DNA of 64,000 bases. Source: Thermus caldilimi. GTDB lineage: Bacteria; Deinococcota; Deinococci; Deinococcales; Thermaceae. The stretch is from the NCBI RefSeq assembly GCF_004684245.1, contig NZ_CP038452.1, positions 2,032,796 to 2,096,795 of the forward strand. The letters are read 5' to 3'. The translations under genes were made by a program, and so were the position numbers. The notes under the pieces were generated by a model. That model saw nothing but the letters and a program-made list of their open reading frames with translations. It searched no databases and was not told the DNA's origin. This document shows positions 21,829 through 31,891 of this stretch, piece by piece (positions within the stretch are counted from its first letter, which is position 1; the number at the start of each line of letters is the position of its first letter).

Positions 21829-24528
21829 ATGGAGCTCACGTTGGAAAGCCAAGGCTACCTGGAGGCCCTCTACCGGGCCTATCTGGAGGATCCCTTCTCC
21901 CTGCCGGAGGAGTGGCGCCGCTACTTTTCCGCCCTCGCCCTGGAGGGGTCCCGAAGAGAACCCCTCGAGGATGGCCGACGAACCATCCCCGCTCCCCTGG
22001 CCGAGGCGGTGGACCTGGCCTTCCTCCTCAAGGTGGAGCGCCTGGTCCAGGCCTACCGGGAACTTGGGCACCAGTCGGCCCGCATCGATCCCTTAGGGCG
22101 GGAGCGGCCGAGGCCCAAGGAGCTTTCCCTGGAGGCCCACGGCCTTTCCCGGGAGGATCTCTTTAGGTCCCTTCCCCCCTTCTTCGGCGCCCCCACCCTG
22201 GGGGACCTCCTGGGCCGCCTGGAGGAGGTTTACCTGGGCCCGGTGGGGTTTGAGGTGGTCCATACCGAGCCCGAGGAGCGGGCCTGGCTTCTCTCCCGCA
22301 TCGAGGCCCCCTGGCCCAAGCCTCCCCGCGAGGTGCGCCGGCGCATGCTGGAGCGCCTCCAGCAGGCGAGCCTCTTTGAGGCCTTCCTGCAACGCAAGTA
22401 CCTGGGGGCCAAGACCTTCAGCCTCGAGGGCCTGGAAGGCCTGGTCCCCCTCCTCTTGGAGGCGGTGGAGGAGGCCGCCCGCCACGGGGTCAGGGAGGTG
22501 GTCCTGGGCATGGCCCACCGGGGGCGGCTCAACGTGCTGGCCCACGTGGTGGGCAAGCCTTTTGAGCGCATCTTCCGCGAGTTCGAGGAGATCTTTCCCG
22601 AGGGCTACTCGGGGGATGTGAAGTACCACCTGGGCTTCTCCAACGACCTCACCACCCCCTACGGGAAGGTCCACGTTTCCCTCAACTTCAACCCCAGCCA
22701 CCTGGAGTTCGTGAACCCCGTGACCCTGGGCCGCCTTCGGGCCAAGCAGGACCGCTTCGGCGACCGGGAGCGGAAAAGGGGCCTGGCCATCCTGGTCCAC
22801 GGGGACTCGGCCTTCATCGGCGAGGGCATCGTCCAGGAAACCTTTAACCTCTCCCAGCTCCCCGGCTACCGGGTGGGGGGGACCCTGCACGTGGTGGCCA
22901 ACAACCAGCTGGGCTTCACCACCAACCCCGAGGAGTACACCTCCTGCCGCTACCCCACGGACATCGCCAAGATGGTGGGGGCTCCCGTCTTCCACGTGAA
23001 CGCCGAGGCCCTGGACGAGCTCTGGTTCGTGCTGGGCCTGGCCCTGGAGTACCGCCAGCGCTTCGGCAAGGACGTGGTCATCGACCTGGTGGGCTACCGC
23101 CGCCGGGGCCACAACGAAACGGACGAGCCCACCTTCACCCAACCCCCCATGTACGCCCTCATCGCCAAGAAGCCCGAGCCCTGGAGGGTTTATGCGGAGA
23201 GGCTCCTTGCCGAAGGGGTGATGGCGGAGGGGGAGCTCAAAGCCAAGGAGGAAGCCTACCTGGCGAACCTGGAGAGCGAGTTCGCCCGGGTCAAGGCGGA
23301 GCCGGGCCCTGTGGTGCCCCACGGCCTTTCCGGTATCTGGCAGGGGTACGTGGGCGGGCCCGACCACCTGGTGCCCGAAGTGGACACCGGGGTGCCCCTG
23401 AAAGCGCTAAAGGAACTCCTTCTCCGCTTGAGCACCGTGCCCGAGGGCTTCCAGGTGCATCCCAAGCTGAAGCGGTTCCTCGAGGCCAGGAAGGAGATGG
23501 CCGAGAAAGGGCGCCCCCTGGACTGGGCGGCGGTGGAGGCCCTGGCCTTCGCCTCCCTGGCCGCGGAGGGGCACCGGGTGCGCCTCACGGGGCAAGATGC
23601 CCTAAGGGGCACCTTCACCCAACGCCACGCCGCCCTTTACGACTACCAGACGGGAAGGCCGTACATCTCCCTGCAACACCTGGCCGAGGGCCAGGCGGAG
23701 GTGGAGGTCTACAACTCCCCCCTCTCCGAGGCCGGGGTGCTGGGGTTTGAGTACGGGTATAGCCTGGACTACCCCGAAGCCTTGGTCCTCTGGGAGGCCC
23801 AGTTCGGGGACTTCGTCAACGTGGCCCAGGTCTACATCGACCAGTTCCTGGCCAGCGCCGAGGCCAAGTGGAACCGGCTTTCCGGCCTAGTCCTCCTCCT
23901 GCCCCACGGCCTCGAGGGCCAGGGCCCCGAGCACTCCTCCGCCCGGCTGGAGCGCTTCTTGCAACTCGGGGCTAAGGATAACCTCCAGGTGGCCTACCCC
24001 ACCACCCCCGCCCAGTTCTTCCACCTCCTGCGCCGCCAGGTGAAGCGCCCCCTGCGCAAGCCCCTCGTGGTCCTCACCCCCAAAAGCCTCCTCCGCCACC
24101 CCGAGGTGGTGTCCAGCCTGGAGGAGCTGGCCCAGGGGCGCTTCCAGAAGGTGATCCCGGAAAGGGTCAAGGGGGCGAGGAAGGTCCTCCTCACCTCGGG
24201 GAAGGTCTACTACGACCTCCTGCAAAAGCGGAGGGAGCTGGGGGCGGAGGACGTGGCCATCATCCGGCTTGAGCTCCTCTACCCCTTCCCCGAGGAGGAG
24301 CTTAAGGAGGCCCTGGGTTTCTACCCCAAGAAGACCCCGGTGGTCTACGTCCAGGAGGAGCCGGTGAACCAGGGGGCCTGGTGGTACCTCTCCGCCCGCT
24401 TCTGCGGGGAGATCTACGGCCACCCCTTCGGCGTGGTGGCCCGGCCCGAGTCCCCAAGCCCCGCGGTGGGTTCCTCCAAGGTGCACAAGCTGGAACAGGA
24501 AAGGCTTTTGGAAGAGGCCTTCAAGTGA
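21829..24528 (+). CDS. sucA: 2-oxoglutarate dehydrogenase E1 component
   Basis: 899 residues from ATG 21829, chosen because GGGAGGT lies just upstream and the protein then starts MELTLESQGYLEALYRAYLEDP, the usual N-terminus. E1 uses thiamine diphosphate to decarboxylate 2-oxoglutarate and passes the succinyl group to the lipoyl arm of SucB. The active-site region MAHRGRLNVLAHVVGKP and the ThDP motif GDSAFIGEGIV...HVVANNQLGFTTNP are intact, as is the C-terminal transketolase-like domain (QGPEHSSARLERFLQL). It is the first gene of sucA-sucB-lpd, a full 2-oxoglutarate dehydrogenase operon that feeds the TCA cycle. Confidence 0.95.
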   Translation: MELTLESQGYLEALYRAYLEDPFSLPEEWRRYFSALALEGSRREPLEDGRRTIPAPLAEAVDLAFLLKVERLVQAYRELGHQSARIDPLGRERPRPKELSLEAHGLSREDLFRSLPPFFGAPTLGDLLGRLEEVYLGPVGFEVVHTEPEERAWLLSRIEAPWPKPPREVRRRMLERLQQASLFEAFLQRKYLGAKTFSLEGLEGLVPLLLEAVEEAARHGVREVVLGMAHRGRLNVLAHVVGKPFERIFREFEEIFPEGYSGDVKYHLGFSNDLTTPYGKVHVSLNFNPSHLEFVNPVTLGRLRAKQDRFGDRERKRGLAILVHGDSAFIGEGIVQETFNLSQLPGYRVGGTLHVVANNQLGFTTNPEEYTSCRYPTDIAKMVGAPVFHVNAEALDELWFVLGLALEYRQRFGKDVVIDLVGYRRRGHNETDEPTFTQPPMYALIAKKPEPWRVYAERLLAEGVMAEGELKAKEEAYLANLESEFARVKAEPGPVVPHGLSGIWQGYVGGPDHLVPEVDTGVPLKALKELLLRLSTVPEGFQVHPKLKRFLEARKEMAEKGRPLDWAAVEALAFASLAAEGHRVRLTGQDALRGTFTQRHAALYDYQTGRPYISLQHLAEGQAEVEVYNSPLSEAGVLGFEYGYSLDYPEALVLWEAQFGDFVNVAQVYIDQFLASAEAKWNRLSGLVLLLPHGLEGQGPEHSSARLERFLQLGAKDNLQVAYPTTPAQFFHLLRRQVKRPLRKPLVVLTPKSLLRHPEVVSSLEELAQGRFQKVIPERVKGARKVLLTSGKVYYDLLQKRRELGAEDVAIIRLELLYPFPEEELKEALGFYPKKTPVVYVQEEPVNQGAWWYLSARFCGEIYGHPFGVVARPESPSPAVGSSKVHKLEQERLLEEAFK

Positions 24529-24539
24529 GGAGGTAAGCG

Positions 24540-25742
24540 GTGCAAGAGCTGAAAGTGCCCTCCGTGGGCGAGTCCATTGTGGAAGTGGAAATCGGCGCTT
24601 GGCTGAAGCGGGAAGGGGAGAGCTTTGCCCAGGACGAGCCCCTGGTGGAGCTCATCACCGACAAGGCCACCCTCGAGCTCCCCGCCCCCTTTGCGGGAAC
24701 CCTCACCAAGATCCTGAAGCGCACCGGGGAGACGGCCCGGGTGGGGGAGGCTATCGCCCTCCTGGAAGCGGGGGCGCAGGTTGCTGCTCCAGCCCCCCAG
24801 GCCCCGGCGGAGGCGGCCAAGGCCCCCGAGTCCCTGGCCATGCCCGCCGCGGAGCGCCTCCTGCGGGAGGCGGGGGTGGCCCCCGAGGCGGTCCAGGGTA
24901 CGGGCCTGGGGGGGCGCATCCTCAAGGAGGACGTGCTCCGCCACCTGGAGGCCCAGGCGGCTCCCGCCCCCGCGCCCACGCCGCCTCCTGCCCCCGCCCC
25001 CGCATCTGCTCCGGCGGCCCAGCCCCCCGCCGACCGCCCCTGGCGGGTAAGCGAGGCGGTGCCCATGACCCCTTTGCGCCGCCGCATCGCCGAGAGGCTC
25101 CTTTTGGCCCGGCAGACCACGGCCATGCTCACCACCTTCAACGAGGCGGACATGTCCCAGATCATCGCCCTCAGGAAGGAGCTGGGCGAGGCCTTCCAGA
25201 AGAAGCACGGGGTGAAGCTCGGCTTCATGAGCTTCTTCGTGAAGGCCGTGGTCCAGGCCCTGAAGGAGATCCCCGAGCTGAACGCCGAGATCCGGGATAA
25301 CGCCATCCTCTACCACCGCTACTACGACATCGGGGTGGCCGTGGGCGGGGGCGAGGGACTGGTGGTGCCCGTCCTGCGGGACGCCGACCGCCTCTCCTTT
25401 GCCGAGATTGAGAAGCAGATCGCCGAGTTTGCCGAAAAGGCCCGCACCCGGAAGCTCAAGCCCGAGGAGCTCATGGGGGGCACCTTCACCATCACCAACG
25501 GCGGGGTCTACGGCTCCCTGAACTCCACCCCCCTCCTCAACCCGCCCCAGGTGGGCATCCTGGGCATGCACGCCATCCAGGAGCGCCCCGTGGCCCGGGA
25601 TGGGCAGGTGGTGATAAGGCCCATGATGTACCTGGCCCTCTCCTACGACCACCGCATCGTGGACGGGCGGGAGGCGGTCACCTTCCTGCGCCGGGTGAAG
25701 GAGCTGGTGGAAAACCCGGTGCGTCTCCTCTTGGAGGTCTAA
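24540..25742 (+). CDS. sucB: Dihydrolipoyl succinyltransferase E2
   Basis: 400 residues from a GTG start preceded by GAGGAGGT. Domains: lipoyl domain with the modified lysine in [14 protein letters not shown] (about residue 42); an Ala/Pro linker; a peripheral subunit-binding domain ([22 protein letters not shown]...); a second Ala/Pro linker; and a catalytic acyltransferase domain with the active-site motif [13 protein letters not shown] near the C-terminus. E2 forms the core of the complex and transfers succinyl to CoA. It begins 11 bp after sucA and is followed by lpd after 1 bp. Confidence 0.95.
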   Translation: MQELKVPSVGESIVEVEIGAWLKREGESFAQDEPLVELITDKATLELPAPFAGTLTKILKRTGETARVGEAIALLEAGAQVAAPAPQAPAEAAKAPESLAMPAAERLLREAGVAPEAVQGTGLGGRILKEDVLRHLEAQAAPAPAPTPPPAPAPASAPAAQPPADRPWRVSEAVPMTPLRRRIAERLLLARQTTAMLTTFNEADMSQIIALRKELGEAFQKKHGVKLGFMSFFVKAVVQALKEIPELNAEIRDNAILYHRYYDIGVAVGGGEGLVVPVLRDADRLSFAEIEKQIAEFAEKARTRKLKPEELMGGTFTITNGGVYGSLNSTPLLNPPQVGILGMHAIQERPVARDGQVVIRPMMYLALSYDHRIVDGREAVTFLRRVKELVENPVRLLLEV

Positions 25743-25743
25743 C

Positions 25744-27117
25744 GTGGAGGCCTACGATCTTTTGGTGATCGGGGCGGGCCCCGGGGGGTACGTGGCCGCC
25801 ATAAGGGCGGCCCAGCTGGGCCTCAAGGTGGGGGTGGTGGAGAAGGAAAAGGCCCTAGGGGGCACCTGCCTGCGGGTGGGGTGCATCCCCTCCAAGGCCC
25901 TTCTGGAAACCACCGAGCGCATCTACGAGGCCAAAAAGGGCCTCATCGGGGCCAGGGTGGAGGGCCTAACCCTGGACCTCCCCGCCCTCATGGCCCACAA
26001 GGACAAGGTGGTCCAGGCCAACACCCAGGGCATCGAGTTCCTCTTCAAGAAAAACGGCATCGCCCGCCACCAGGGAAGGGCCCGCTTCCTCTCCGAGCGC
26101 AAGGTCTTGGTGGAGGAAACGGGGGAAGAGCTTTCCGCCCGCTACTTCCTCATCGCCACGGGGAGCGCCCCCCTCCTCCCCCCTTGGGCGGAGGTGGACT
26201 TTGAGCGGGTGGTGACCTCCACCGAGGCCCTAAGCTTCCCTGAGGTGCCGGAAAGGCTCATCGTGGTGGGGGGCGGGGTGATTGGCCTCGAGCTCGGGGT
26301 GGTCTGGCACCGCCTGGGGGCTAAGGTTACCGTGCTGGAGTACCTGGACCGCATCCTCCCCACCATGGATGCCGAGCTTTCCCGGGCGGCGGAGCGGGTC
26401 TTCCGCAAGGAGGGGCTGGAGATCCGCACCCGGGTGAGGGTACAGGCGGTGCGCCCGGAGGGGAAGGGGGCCCGGGTGGAGCTCGAAGGGGGCGAGGTCC
26501 TCGAGGCGGACCGGGTGCTCCTGGCCGTGGGCCGCAGGCCCTACACCGAGGGGCTTTCCCTGGAAAGCGCTGGGCTGGCCACCGACGAGCGGGGCCGCAT
26601 CCCCGTGGACGAGCACCTCCGCACCCGGGTGCCCCACATCTACGCCATCGGGGACGTGGTGCGGGGGCCCATGCTGGCCCACAAGGCCAGCGAGGAGGGC
26701 ATCGCCGCGGTGGAGCACATGGTGCGAGGCTATGGCCATGTAGACTATTTGGCCATCCCCAGCGTGGTCTACACCCACCCCGAGGTGGCGGGGGTGGGCT
26801 ACACCGAGGAAGAGCTCAAGGAGCGGGGCATCCCCTATAAGGTGGGGAAGTTCCCCTACTCCGCTTCGGGACGCGCCCGGGCCATGGGGGAGACCGAGGG
26901 CTTTGTTAAGGTCCTGGCCCATGCCCAGACGGACCGCATCCTGGGGGTCCACGGCCTCGGGGCCCGGGTGGGGGACATCCTGGCTGAGGCCGCCCTGGCC
27001 CTTTTCTTCAAGGCCAGCGCCGAGGACGTAGGCCGGGCCCCCCACGCCCACCCCTCCCTCTCCGAGATCCTCAAGGAGGCGGCCCTGGGGGCCTGGGAGC
27101 GGCCCATCCACCTTTAG
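25744..27117 (+). CDS. lpd: Dihydrolipoyl dehydrogenase E3
   Basis: 457 residues from a GTG. The FAD-binding GAGPGGYVAAIRAAQLG (about 10-26) is followed by the redox disulfide GGTCLRVGCIPSK (C42, C47). The NAD-binding motif is GGGVIGLELGVVWHRLG, and the C-terminal dimer domain ends in the catalytic base region APHAHPSLSE. The enzyme reoxidises dihydrolipoamide with NAD+. It completes the sucABD-type operon. Its stop overlaps the convergent gene at 27114 by 4 bp, with no terminator between. Confidence 0.94.
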   Translation: MEAYDLLVIGAGPGGYVAAIRAAQLGLKVGVVEKEKALGGTCLRVGCIPSKALLETTERIYEAKKGLIGARVEGLTLDLPALMAHKDKVVQANTQGIEFLFKKNGIARHQGRARFLSERKVLVEETGEELSARYFLIATGSAPLLPPWAEVDFERVVTSTEALSFPEVPERLIVVGGGVIGLELGVVWHRLGAKVTVLEYLDRILPTMDAELSRAAERVFRKEGLEIRTRVRVQAVRPEGKGARVELEGGEVLEADRVLLAVGRRPYTEGLSLESAGLATDERGRIPVDEHLRTRVPHIYAIGDVVRGPMLAHKASEEGIAAVEHMVRGYGHVDYLAIPSVVYTHPEVAGVGYTEEELKERGIPYKVGKFPYSASGRARAMGETEGFVKVLAHAQTDRILGVHGLGARVGDILAEAALALFFKASAEDVGRAPHAHPSLSEILKEAALGAWERPIHL

Positions 27118-27497
27118 GGGAGGGCTACCCTGACCTCGAGGTGGTAAGGCCCCAGGGTCCAAGTGCCTAGGGCTTGGTCCAAGGGTATCTGTAGGCAGAA
27201 ACCTCCCCCGGCGTCCCGGAGAATGAGGAGCAGGCTCCGCAACGGCCGGAGTAGGGGTAGGGAGGCTTCCCCTTTCCCATCGGTCCACCGGACCAGGCCC
27301 TTACCGTTGGGTAGCCCGTTGGCAGCTACCGGCTGCAAGGTCACCCAGACTCCGGGTAGGGGGCGCTCTTCTTTCAGGACCTGGACCTGCACGATGCCAT
27401 AAGCTACCGGTTCCCCAGGGGGTGTGGGTCTAGGTATCTGGCCCCATGCTACGGTCTGGAGGAGCAGTAGGGACAGCAACAGCGCTTTCTTGTTCAT
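27114..27497 (-). CDS. Small secreted protein, Cna-B/CarboxypepD-like
   Basis: 127 residues with a clear signal peptide (MNKKALLLSLLLLQTVAWGQ). The mature part is one predicted beta-sandwich: YGIVQVQVLKEERPLPGVWVTLQP..., then GLVRWTDGKGEASLPLL, resembling a carboxypeptidase-regulatory/SdrD-B-like repeat (a V.V.D.G.A..G...T.DG.G pattern). No catalytic motif is visible. It lies downstream of the subtilase gene on the same strand (57 bp gap) and may be part of the same secreted gene group. Function not recognised. Confidence 0.6.
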   Translation of the reverse strand: MNKKALLLSLLLLQTVAWGQIPRPTPPGEPVAYGIVQVQVLKEERPLPGVWVTLQPVAANGLPNGKGLVRWTDGKGEASLPLLRPLRSLLLILRDAGGGFCLQIPLDQALGTWTLGPYHLEVRVALP

Positions 27498-27553
27498 TCA
27501 ACCTCTTGTAAGCCTGCCCGGGCCCCTTAGGGGCCCGGGTGAAGGTCTGCGTC

Positions 27554-28978
27554 TTATCTGCCTAAAAGGGCGTTCAAGCTGGCCGCCGCGTCCACCAACC
27601 CGTAGCCGTACTGCCCACCGGCCGCGTAATCGGGTTTGGCCGCCTGCCCGGTGAGGGTGGCGTTGGCTCCCCGCTCCAAGGCCAGGCGGATCTCCTCGGG
27701 GCTGGCTCCTGGTTTGGCCGAGAGGAGGAGAGCCACCACTCCGGTCACGTGGGGGGCAGCCATGGAGGTGCCTTGCAGGAAGGCATAGGGATCGCTGGGA
27801 TTTTGCGCCACGGGCACCGTGGAGAGGATGGCGGCCCCAGGGGCGGCCACGGTTACGTAGGGACCGGTGTCCGAGAACCCCGCCCGCCGATTGTCGTTGC
27901 TGGTAGCCCCCACGCCGATCACCCCGGGGAGGAGGGTGCTGTAAAAGACGGGATACGAGGGTCGGTTACCGGACCGATAGGAGTTGCCCGCCGAGAACAC
28001 GTAGACCACGCCCTTCTGGGTGCCGTATTCCAGGACGTCTAGGAAAGCCTTGCTCCTGGCCCCAGAACCCCAGGAGTTGTTCACCACCTTGGCCCCGCAG
28101 TCGGCGGCGTACTTGAGGGCCCGCACCAGCATGTAGTTGGTCCCGCCGAAGTACCCCAGGGCCCGTAGGGCCATGAGCTTGGCTTCGGGGGCTACGCCCA
28201 CCACCCCTATGCCGTTGACGGCGGCGGCGATGGTGCCCGCCACGTGGGTGCCGTGCCCCCCGGAATCGGAGGGATTGGTGTCGTCGTCGACGAAATCGTA
28301 GCCGTTGGCCCCTGGGCAAGAGGGGTTGTTGGGGTTGGGGTTTTGCCAGAGGTTGGCGGCCAGGTCAGGGTGGGTGAGGTCGATGCCCTCGTCCACCACG
28401 GCCACCACCACCCCCTGGCCGCGGTATCCCTGGTTCCACACCTGCGGGGCGTTCACCCGGTACACGCCCCAAAGGTAGGGCACATTCTGGTAGCGGGTAC
28501 CGTCCGGGCCCTGGGCCTGGAGGGGGTCTCCAGGCGGCACCTGCACGAAGTAGGGATCGGTGATGCTGCCGGTGTAATCCAGGGGGCGGAGACCCTGGGG
28601 GCCAGGCATCCCCAAGGTGCGGGCCATCTCCCGGCCCGGGTTTTCCACCCAGTAGTTGGGTTCGGCGTAGGCTACCCCCTCGAGGGCCGCATAGGCGGAG
28701 GCGTACTGGGCTTCCTGCCCCTCGGGAACCTTTATGCGGACCAAGGTGCCCCAGCCGGGGTCGGCGATCCGGTCCAAGACCTGGCTTTCCCCCAGGACCT
28801 GGAGGCCTTGGGTCTGGAGGCCCCCGGAGCGGTACTTGACCAGGATTTCCCCGGCCACGGCGGTCTGCCCCTGGATCTGGGTAAGGGTGGGTCCCGGGGT
28901 GGGGCGTTGGCCGGTGGGGTTGTTCTGGCCGCAGGCGGCCAGGAGAAGGGCGAACAGGGTTAGCTTCCAGATGCGCAT
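27554..28978 (-). CDS. Subtilisin-like serine protease (S8), lipoprotein
   Basis: 474 residues. The N-terminus has a lipobox LAAC with C16 as the likely lipidated residue. A propeptide-like region (about 40-115, GEILVKYRSGG...YAALEGVAYAEPNY) resembles the I9 inhibitor of subtilases. The catalytic triad is D196 (VVDEGIDLTHPD), H242 (GGHGTHVAGT) and S405 (GTSMAAPHVTG), with oxyanion N332 (SAGNS). A protease of this kind acts outside the cytoplasm. Its 13-bp spacing from the upstream 520-residue lipoprotein gene suggests an operon. Confidence 0.9.
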   Translation of the reverse strand: MRIWKLTLFALLLAACGQNNPTGQRPTPGPTLTQIQGQTAVAGEILVKYRSGGLQTQGLQVLGESQVLDRIADPGWGTLVRIKVPEGQEAQYASAYAALEGVAYAEPNYWVENPGREMARTLGMPGPQGLRPLDYTGSITDPYFVQVPPGDPLQAQGPDGTRYQNVPYLWGVYRVNAPQVWNQGYRGQGVVVAVVDEGIDLTHPDLAANLWQNPNPNNPSCPGANGYDFVDDDTNPSDSGGHGTHVAGTIAAAVNGIGVVGVAPEAKLMALRALGYFGGTNYMLVRALKYAADCGAKVVNNSWGSGARSKAFLDVLEYGTQKGVVYVFSAGNSYRSGNRPSYPVFYSTLLPGVIGVGATSNDNRRAGFSDTGPYVTVAAPGAAILSTVPVAQNPSDPYAFLQGTSMAAPHVTGVVALLLSAKPGASPEEIRLALERGANATLTGQAAKPDYAAGGQYGYGLVDAAASLNALLGR

Positions 28979-28991
28979 GCCTCCTCCTGTA

Positions 28992-30554
28992 TCACTGGAC
29001 CGAGAAGGTGCGGGTTTCGCTCACGGATTGGCGGTAGCCCCTCTGGAGGAGGTTTTGGTAAGCCCCCTGGGGTACGTACCCTAGCCCTTCCAGGAAGGCT
29101 TGGGCCATGCGCCCCCGGGCTTGGTGGATGGTGCTTCCCCTGAAGCCTTTCAGCTTTGGGTAGTGAGCGAAGTCCACGTAAAGCCGGGCCTGGAGGGCGC
29201 TGGGATCCATGCCGATGTACTCCAGGATCCCCGTTTGGTCATCGGTGCTCACGTCCCAGGAGTAGACCCCCCCGCTGGACAGAGGGATAGGCAAGGCAAT
29301 TTCGGTCTTGGGGGTGTAGCCAACCCAGACCAAGCTACCGCCTTGATCGTAGACCGAGACCACGTACACCTGTCCTCCAGGGACCGGGCTCCAGGAGAGG
29401 GTAGGGTTTGGCCCCAGGGTGGCCCCATCGTTGACCGCCAGTTTGGGGGTGTCCAGGAAGGAGGCGGTGAGGGCCTGGTTCAAGTTGGTCCCATCCCGCC
29501 ACTGCTGGACCGAGGAAAGGTCCAGAACGCTCCCCGCGCTCGAGAGCCGCACCGCGAAGCTTTGCACCATGATCTGTTGGGACACATCGGTGGAGGGTAG
29601 GGCAAGGACCCGGAGGTTCTTGGTGGTTTGCCCTAGGAAGTAGTACTGACCCAGCTCGATGTCCCCCGAATGGATGGCGTGGGTGAAGGAGGCTGTGCTA
29701 AAGGAGAGGGCGTTCCAGCTAGGGCTCGTGGGGTTGAAGTTGAACCCGGTCAGGGCCCCATAGTCGTGGCTCACGGCCAAGGCGGTGACCTTAGGGTTGC
29801 TCTGGGGATCGAAGGCCTCGAGGGCCACGTTTTGGCCGGTGCTGGTCCCGTTCAAATAGACCCGCACCTCGGGGATGAGCTGGAACTGAGCCCAGAAGTA
29901 TTCCGTGGCCATTTGACAGTTCCCGGTGTCCGTGCCCGTGTAGTTTCCAGCCCATAGGCTTCCCGAGGCGGCGTACAGGTTGTTGGTGGAGGTCACGGGG
30001 ATTTGGTAGTCCCCCGAAGCATTGGTGGTCACCGTGCGCCCGCCGCCGTAGACCACCAGGCCGTCCTCGCAGGGCTGGGGAGGGTCGAAGAGCTGGGTGG
30101 GGCCCCTCGGGGTGGAGCTCACCACGGGTTGGTTGTTGAAGGTGACGTTGCCCGTGATGTGGCCCGTGCGGGCGGTATAGCCCGGAAGGGTTTTGGAGGC
30201 CGGGGCAGGGAGGTAAATGTTCATCTCCGAGGCGGCCCCATACGGGGAGCGGTAGGCGCTTAAAGGGACCTCCGCGAAGGTCAAGGCGGCCATACCCTGG
30301 CCTGCAGGGGGAATGACGGTGAGGGTGAAGGTCTGGGCGTTACCGGGTATTTGCAGGGAGAAGTGCCCATCCAGGCTGGTGGTGGTTTCCACCCTCCGGC
30401 TTCCCACCTGGGCAATTACCCTGGCCCCGTGAACGGGCTGCCCCCCGGCGCTGGGGCTGGTGAAGACATTTCCCTGAAGGCCCTGGGGCGGTGGCGTACA
30501 GGCCCAAAGGCCCAGCAAGCCTATGCCTATGGCTAAGAACCCGAGTTTTTTCAT
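28992..30554 (-). CDS. Large lipoprotein with an N-terminal CarboxypepD-like domain
   Basis: 520 residues. Signal peptide with lipobox LLGLWAC (C about 19). Residues 20-100 look like a carboxypeptidase-regulatory domain: GLQGNVFTSPSAGGQPVHGARVIAQ...ETTTSLDGHFSLQIPG. The middle is beta-rich and Asn/Ser/Thr-rich. Around residue 400, SWSPVPGGQVYVVSVYDQGGSLVW resembles a fibronectin-type III-like strand pattern. The last 70 residues (GRMAQAFLEGLGYVPQGAYQNLLQRGYRQSVSETRTFSVQ) are distinctive but unrecognised. It is the first gene of the secreted trio that includes the subtilase. A cell-surface or substrate-binding role is a guess. Confidence 0.65.
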   Translation of the reverse strand: MKKLGFLAIGIGLLGLWACTPPPQGLQGNVFTSPSAGGQPVHGARVIAQVGSRRVETTTSLDGHFSLQIPGNAQTFTLTVIPPAGQGMAALTFAEVPLSAYRSPYGAASEMNIYLPAPASKTLPGYTARTGHITGNVTFNNQPVVSSTPRGPTQLFDPPQPCEDGLVVYGGGRTVTTNASGDYQIPVTSTNNLYAASGSLWAGNYTGTDTGNCQMATEYFWAQFQLIPEVRVYLNGTSTGQNVALEAFDPQSNPKVTALAVSHDYGALTGFNFNPTSPSWNALSFSTASFTHAIHSGDIELGQYYFLGQTTKNLRVLALPSTDVSQQIMVQSFAVRLSSAGSVLDLSSVQQWRDGTNLNQALTASFLDTPKLAVNDGATLGPNPTLSWSPVPGGQVYVVSVYDQGGSLVWVGYTPKTEIALPIPLSSGGVYSWDVSTDDQTGILEYIGMDPSALQARLYVDFAHYPKLKGFRGSTIHQARGRMAQAFLEGLGYVPQGAYQNLLQRGYRQSVSETRTFSVQ

Positions 30555-30637
30555 AATCTCTCCTTTCTTTACGGGGCAAACTTACCCGGACCGGGATGGC
30601 CTGTCAAGGAGGAGGTGCGGAGCCAGACGGGTTCCTG

Positions 30638-30666
30638 TATACTTATGCATGCCCCCCTCGAGGGGG
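30638..30666 (+). promoter_or_regulatory. argG promoter -10 and palindrome
   Basis: A TATACT -10 box (30638-30643) lies about 40 bp before the argG ATG. It is followed at 30653-30666 by the perfect 14-bp palindrome CCCCCTCGAGGGGG, which sits in the predicted 5' leader. No good -35 box was found at 16-18 bp. The palindrome could be a short hairpin in the leader or a regulator site; I cannot decide. Confidence 0.4.
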
Positions 30667-30682
30667 TAGACTAGGGGTTGGC

Positions 30683-31891
30683 ATGAAGATCGTCCTGGCA
30701 TACTCCGGCGGGCTGGATACCAGCATCATCCTCAAGTGGCTCAAGGAAACCTACGGGGCCGAGGTCATCGCCTTCACCGCGGACATCGGCCAGGGGGAGG
30801 AGGTGGCGGAGGCCCGGGAAAAGGCCCTGAGGACCGGGGCCTCCAAGGCCATCGCCCTGGACCTGAGGGAAGAGTTCGTGCGGGACTTCGTCTTCCCCAT
30901 GTTCCGCGCGGGAGCGGTGTACGAGGGGTACTACCTCCTGGGCACCGCCATCGCCCGGCCCCTCATCGCCAAGTACCTGGTGAAAATCGCCGAGGAGGAG
31001 GGCGCCGAGGCCGTGGCCCACGGGGCCACGGGCAAGGGCAACGACCAGGTGCGCTTTGAGCTCACCGCCTACGCCCTGAAGCCCAACATCCGGGTCATCG
31101 CCCCCTGGCGGGAGTGGCACTTTAAGGGCCGGCAGGAGATGATCGCCTACGCGGAGGCCCACGGCATCCCCGTGCCCGTGACCCAGGAGAAGCCCTACTC
31201 CATGGACGCCAACCTTCTGCATATTTCCTACGAGGGGGGGGTGCTGGAAGACCCCTGGGCCGAGCCCCCCAAGGGGATGTTCCGCATGACCCTGGACCCC
31301 GAGGAGGCCCCCGACGCCCCCGAGTACGTGGAGGTGGAGTTCCACCGGGGGGACCCGGTGGCGGTGAACGGGGAAAGGCTTTCCCCGGCGGCCCTTTTGC
31401 AAAGGCTCAACGAGATCGGGGGGCGGCACGGGGTGGGCCGGGTGGACCTGGTGGAGAACCGCTTCGTGGGCATGAAGTCCCGGGGGGTCTACGAAACCCC
31501 GGGGGGGACCCTCCTTTACCACGCCCGGCGGGCGGTGGAAAGCCTCACCCTGGACCGGGAGGTGCTCCACCAGCGGGACCAGCTCGCCCCCAAGTACGCG
31601 GAGCTCGTCTACTACGGCTTCTGGTACGCCCCCGAGCGGGAGGCCCTCCAAGCCTACTTTGACCACGTGGCCCAGGCGGTCACCGGGGTGGCAAGGCTCA
31701 AGCTCTACAAGGGGAACGTCTACGTGGTGGGGCGCAAAGCGCCCAAGAGCCTCTACCAGAAGGACCTGGTCTCCTTTGACGAGCTTGGGGGCTACGACCA
31801 GAAGGACGCCGAGGGCTTCATCCGGATCCACGCCCTGCGCCTTAGGGTGCGGGCCATGGCGGAGAAGGGGAAGGGGGAGCATGGCGCATAG
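30683..31891 (+). CDS. argG: Argininosuccinate synthase
   Basis: 402 residues from ATG 30683, the family's normal start ([14 protein letters not shown]). The PP-loop ATP motif AYSGGLDTS is at 5-13, and [13 protein letters not shown] forms the citrulline/aspartate-binding segment. The enzyme joins citrulline and aspartate using ATP in arginine synthesis. A longer in-frame reading to 30596 exists but adds non-conserved residues. It overlaps argH by 11 bp, so the two are translationally coupled. A G8 run inside the gene is read in frame. Confidence 0.96.
   Translation: MKIVLAYSGGLDTSIILKWLKETYGAEVIAFTADIGQGEEVAEAREKALRTGASKAIALDLREEFVRDFVFPMFRAGAVYEGYYLLGTAIARPLIAKYLVKIAEEEGAEAVAHGATGKGNDQVRFELTAYALKPNIRVIAPWREWHFKGRQEMIAYAEAHGIPVPVTQEKPYSMDANLLHISYEGGVLEDPWAEPPKGMFRMTLDPEEAPDAPEYVEVEFHRGDPVAVNGERLSPAALLQRLNEIGGRHGVGRVDLVENRFVGMKSRGVYETPGGTLLYHARRAVESLTLDREVLHQRDQLAPKYAELVYYGFWYAPEREALQAYFDHVAQAVTGVARLKLYKGNVYVVGRKAPKSLYQKDLVSFDELGGYDQKDAEGFIRIHALRLRVRAMAEKGKGEHGA

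Noticed and set aside
30630-30660. ArgR box upstream of argG
   Set aside because: ATGCAT and GTATAC are small palindromes but do not form a convincing 18-bp ARG box; I would not call an ArgR site.
30596-30682. N-terminal extension of argG
   Set aside because: The added residues are not conserved in the family, and the extension would place the start upstream of the TATACT box.
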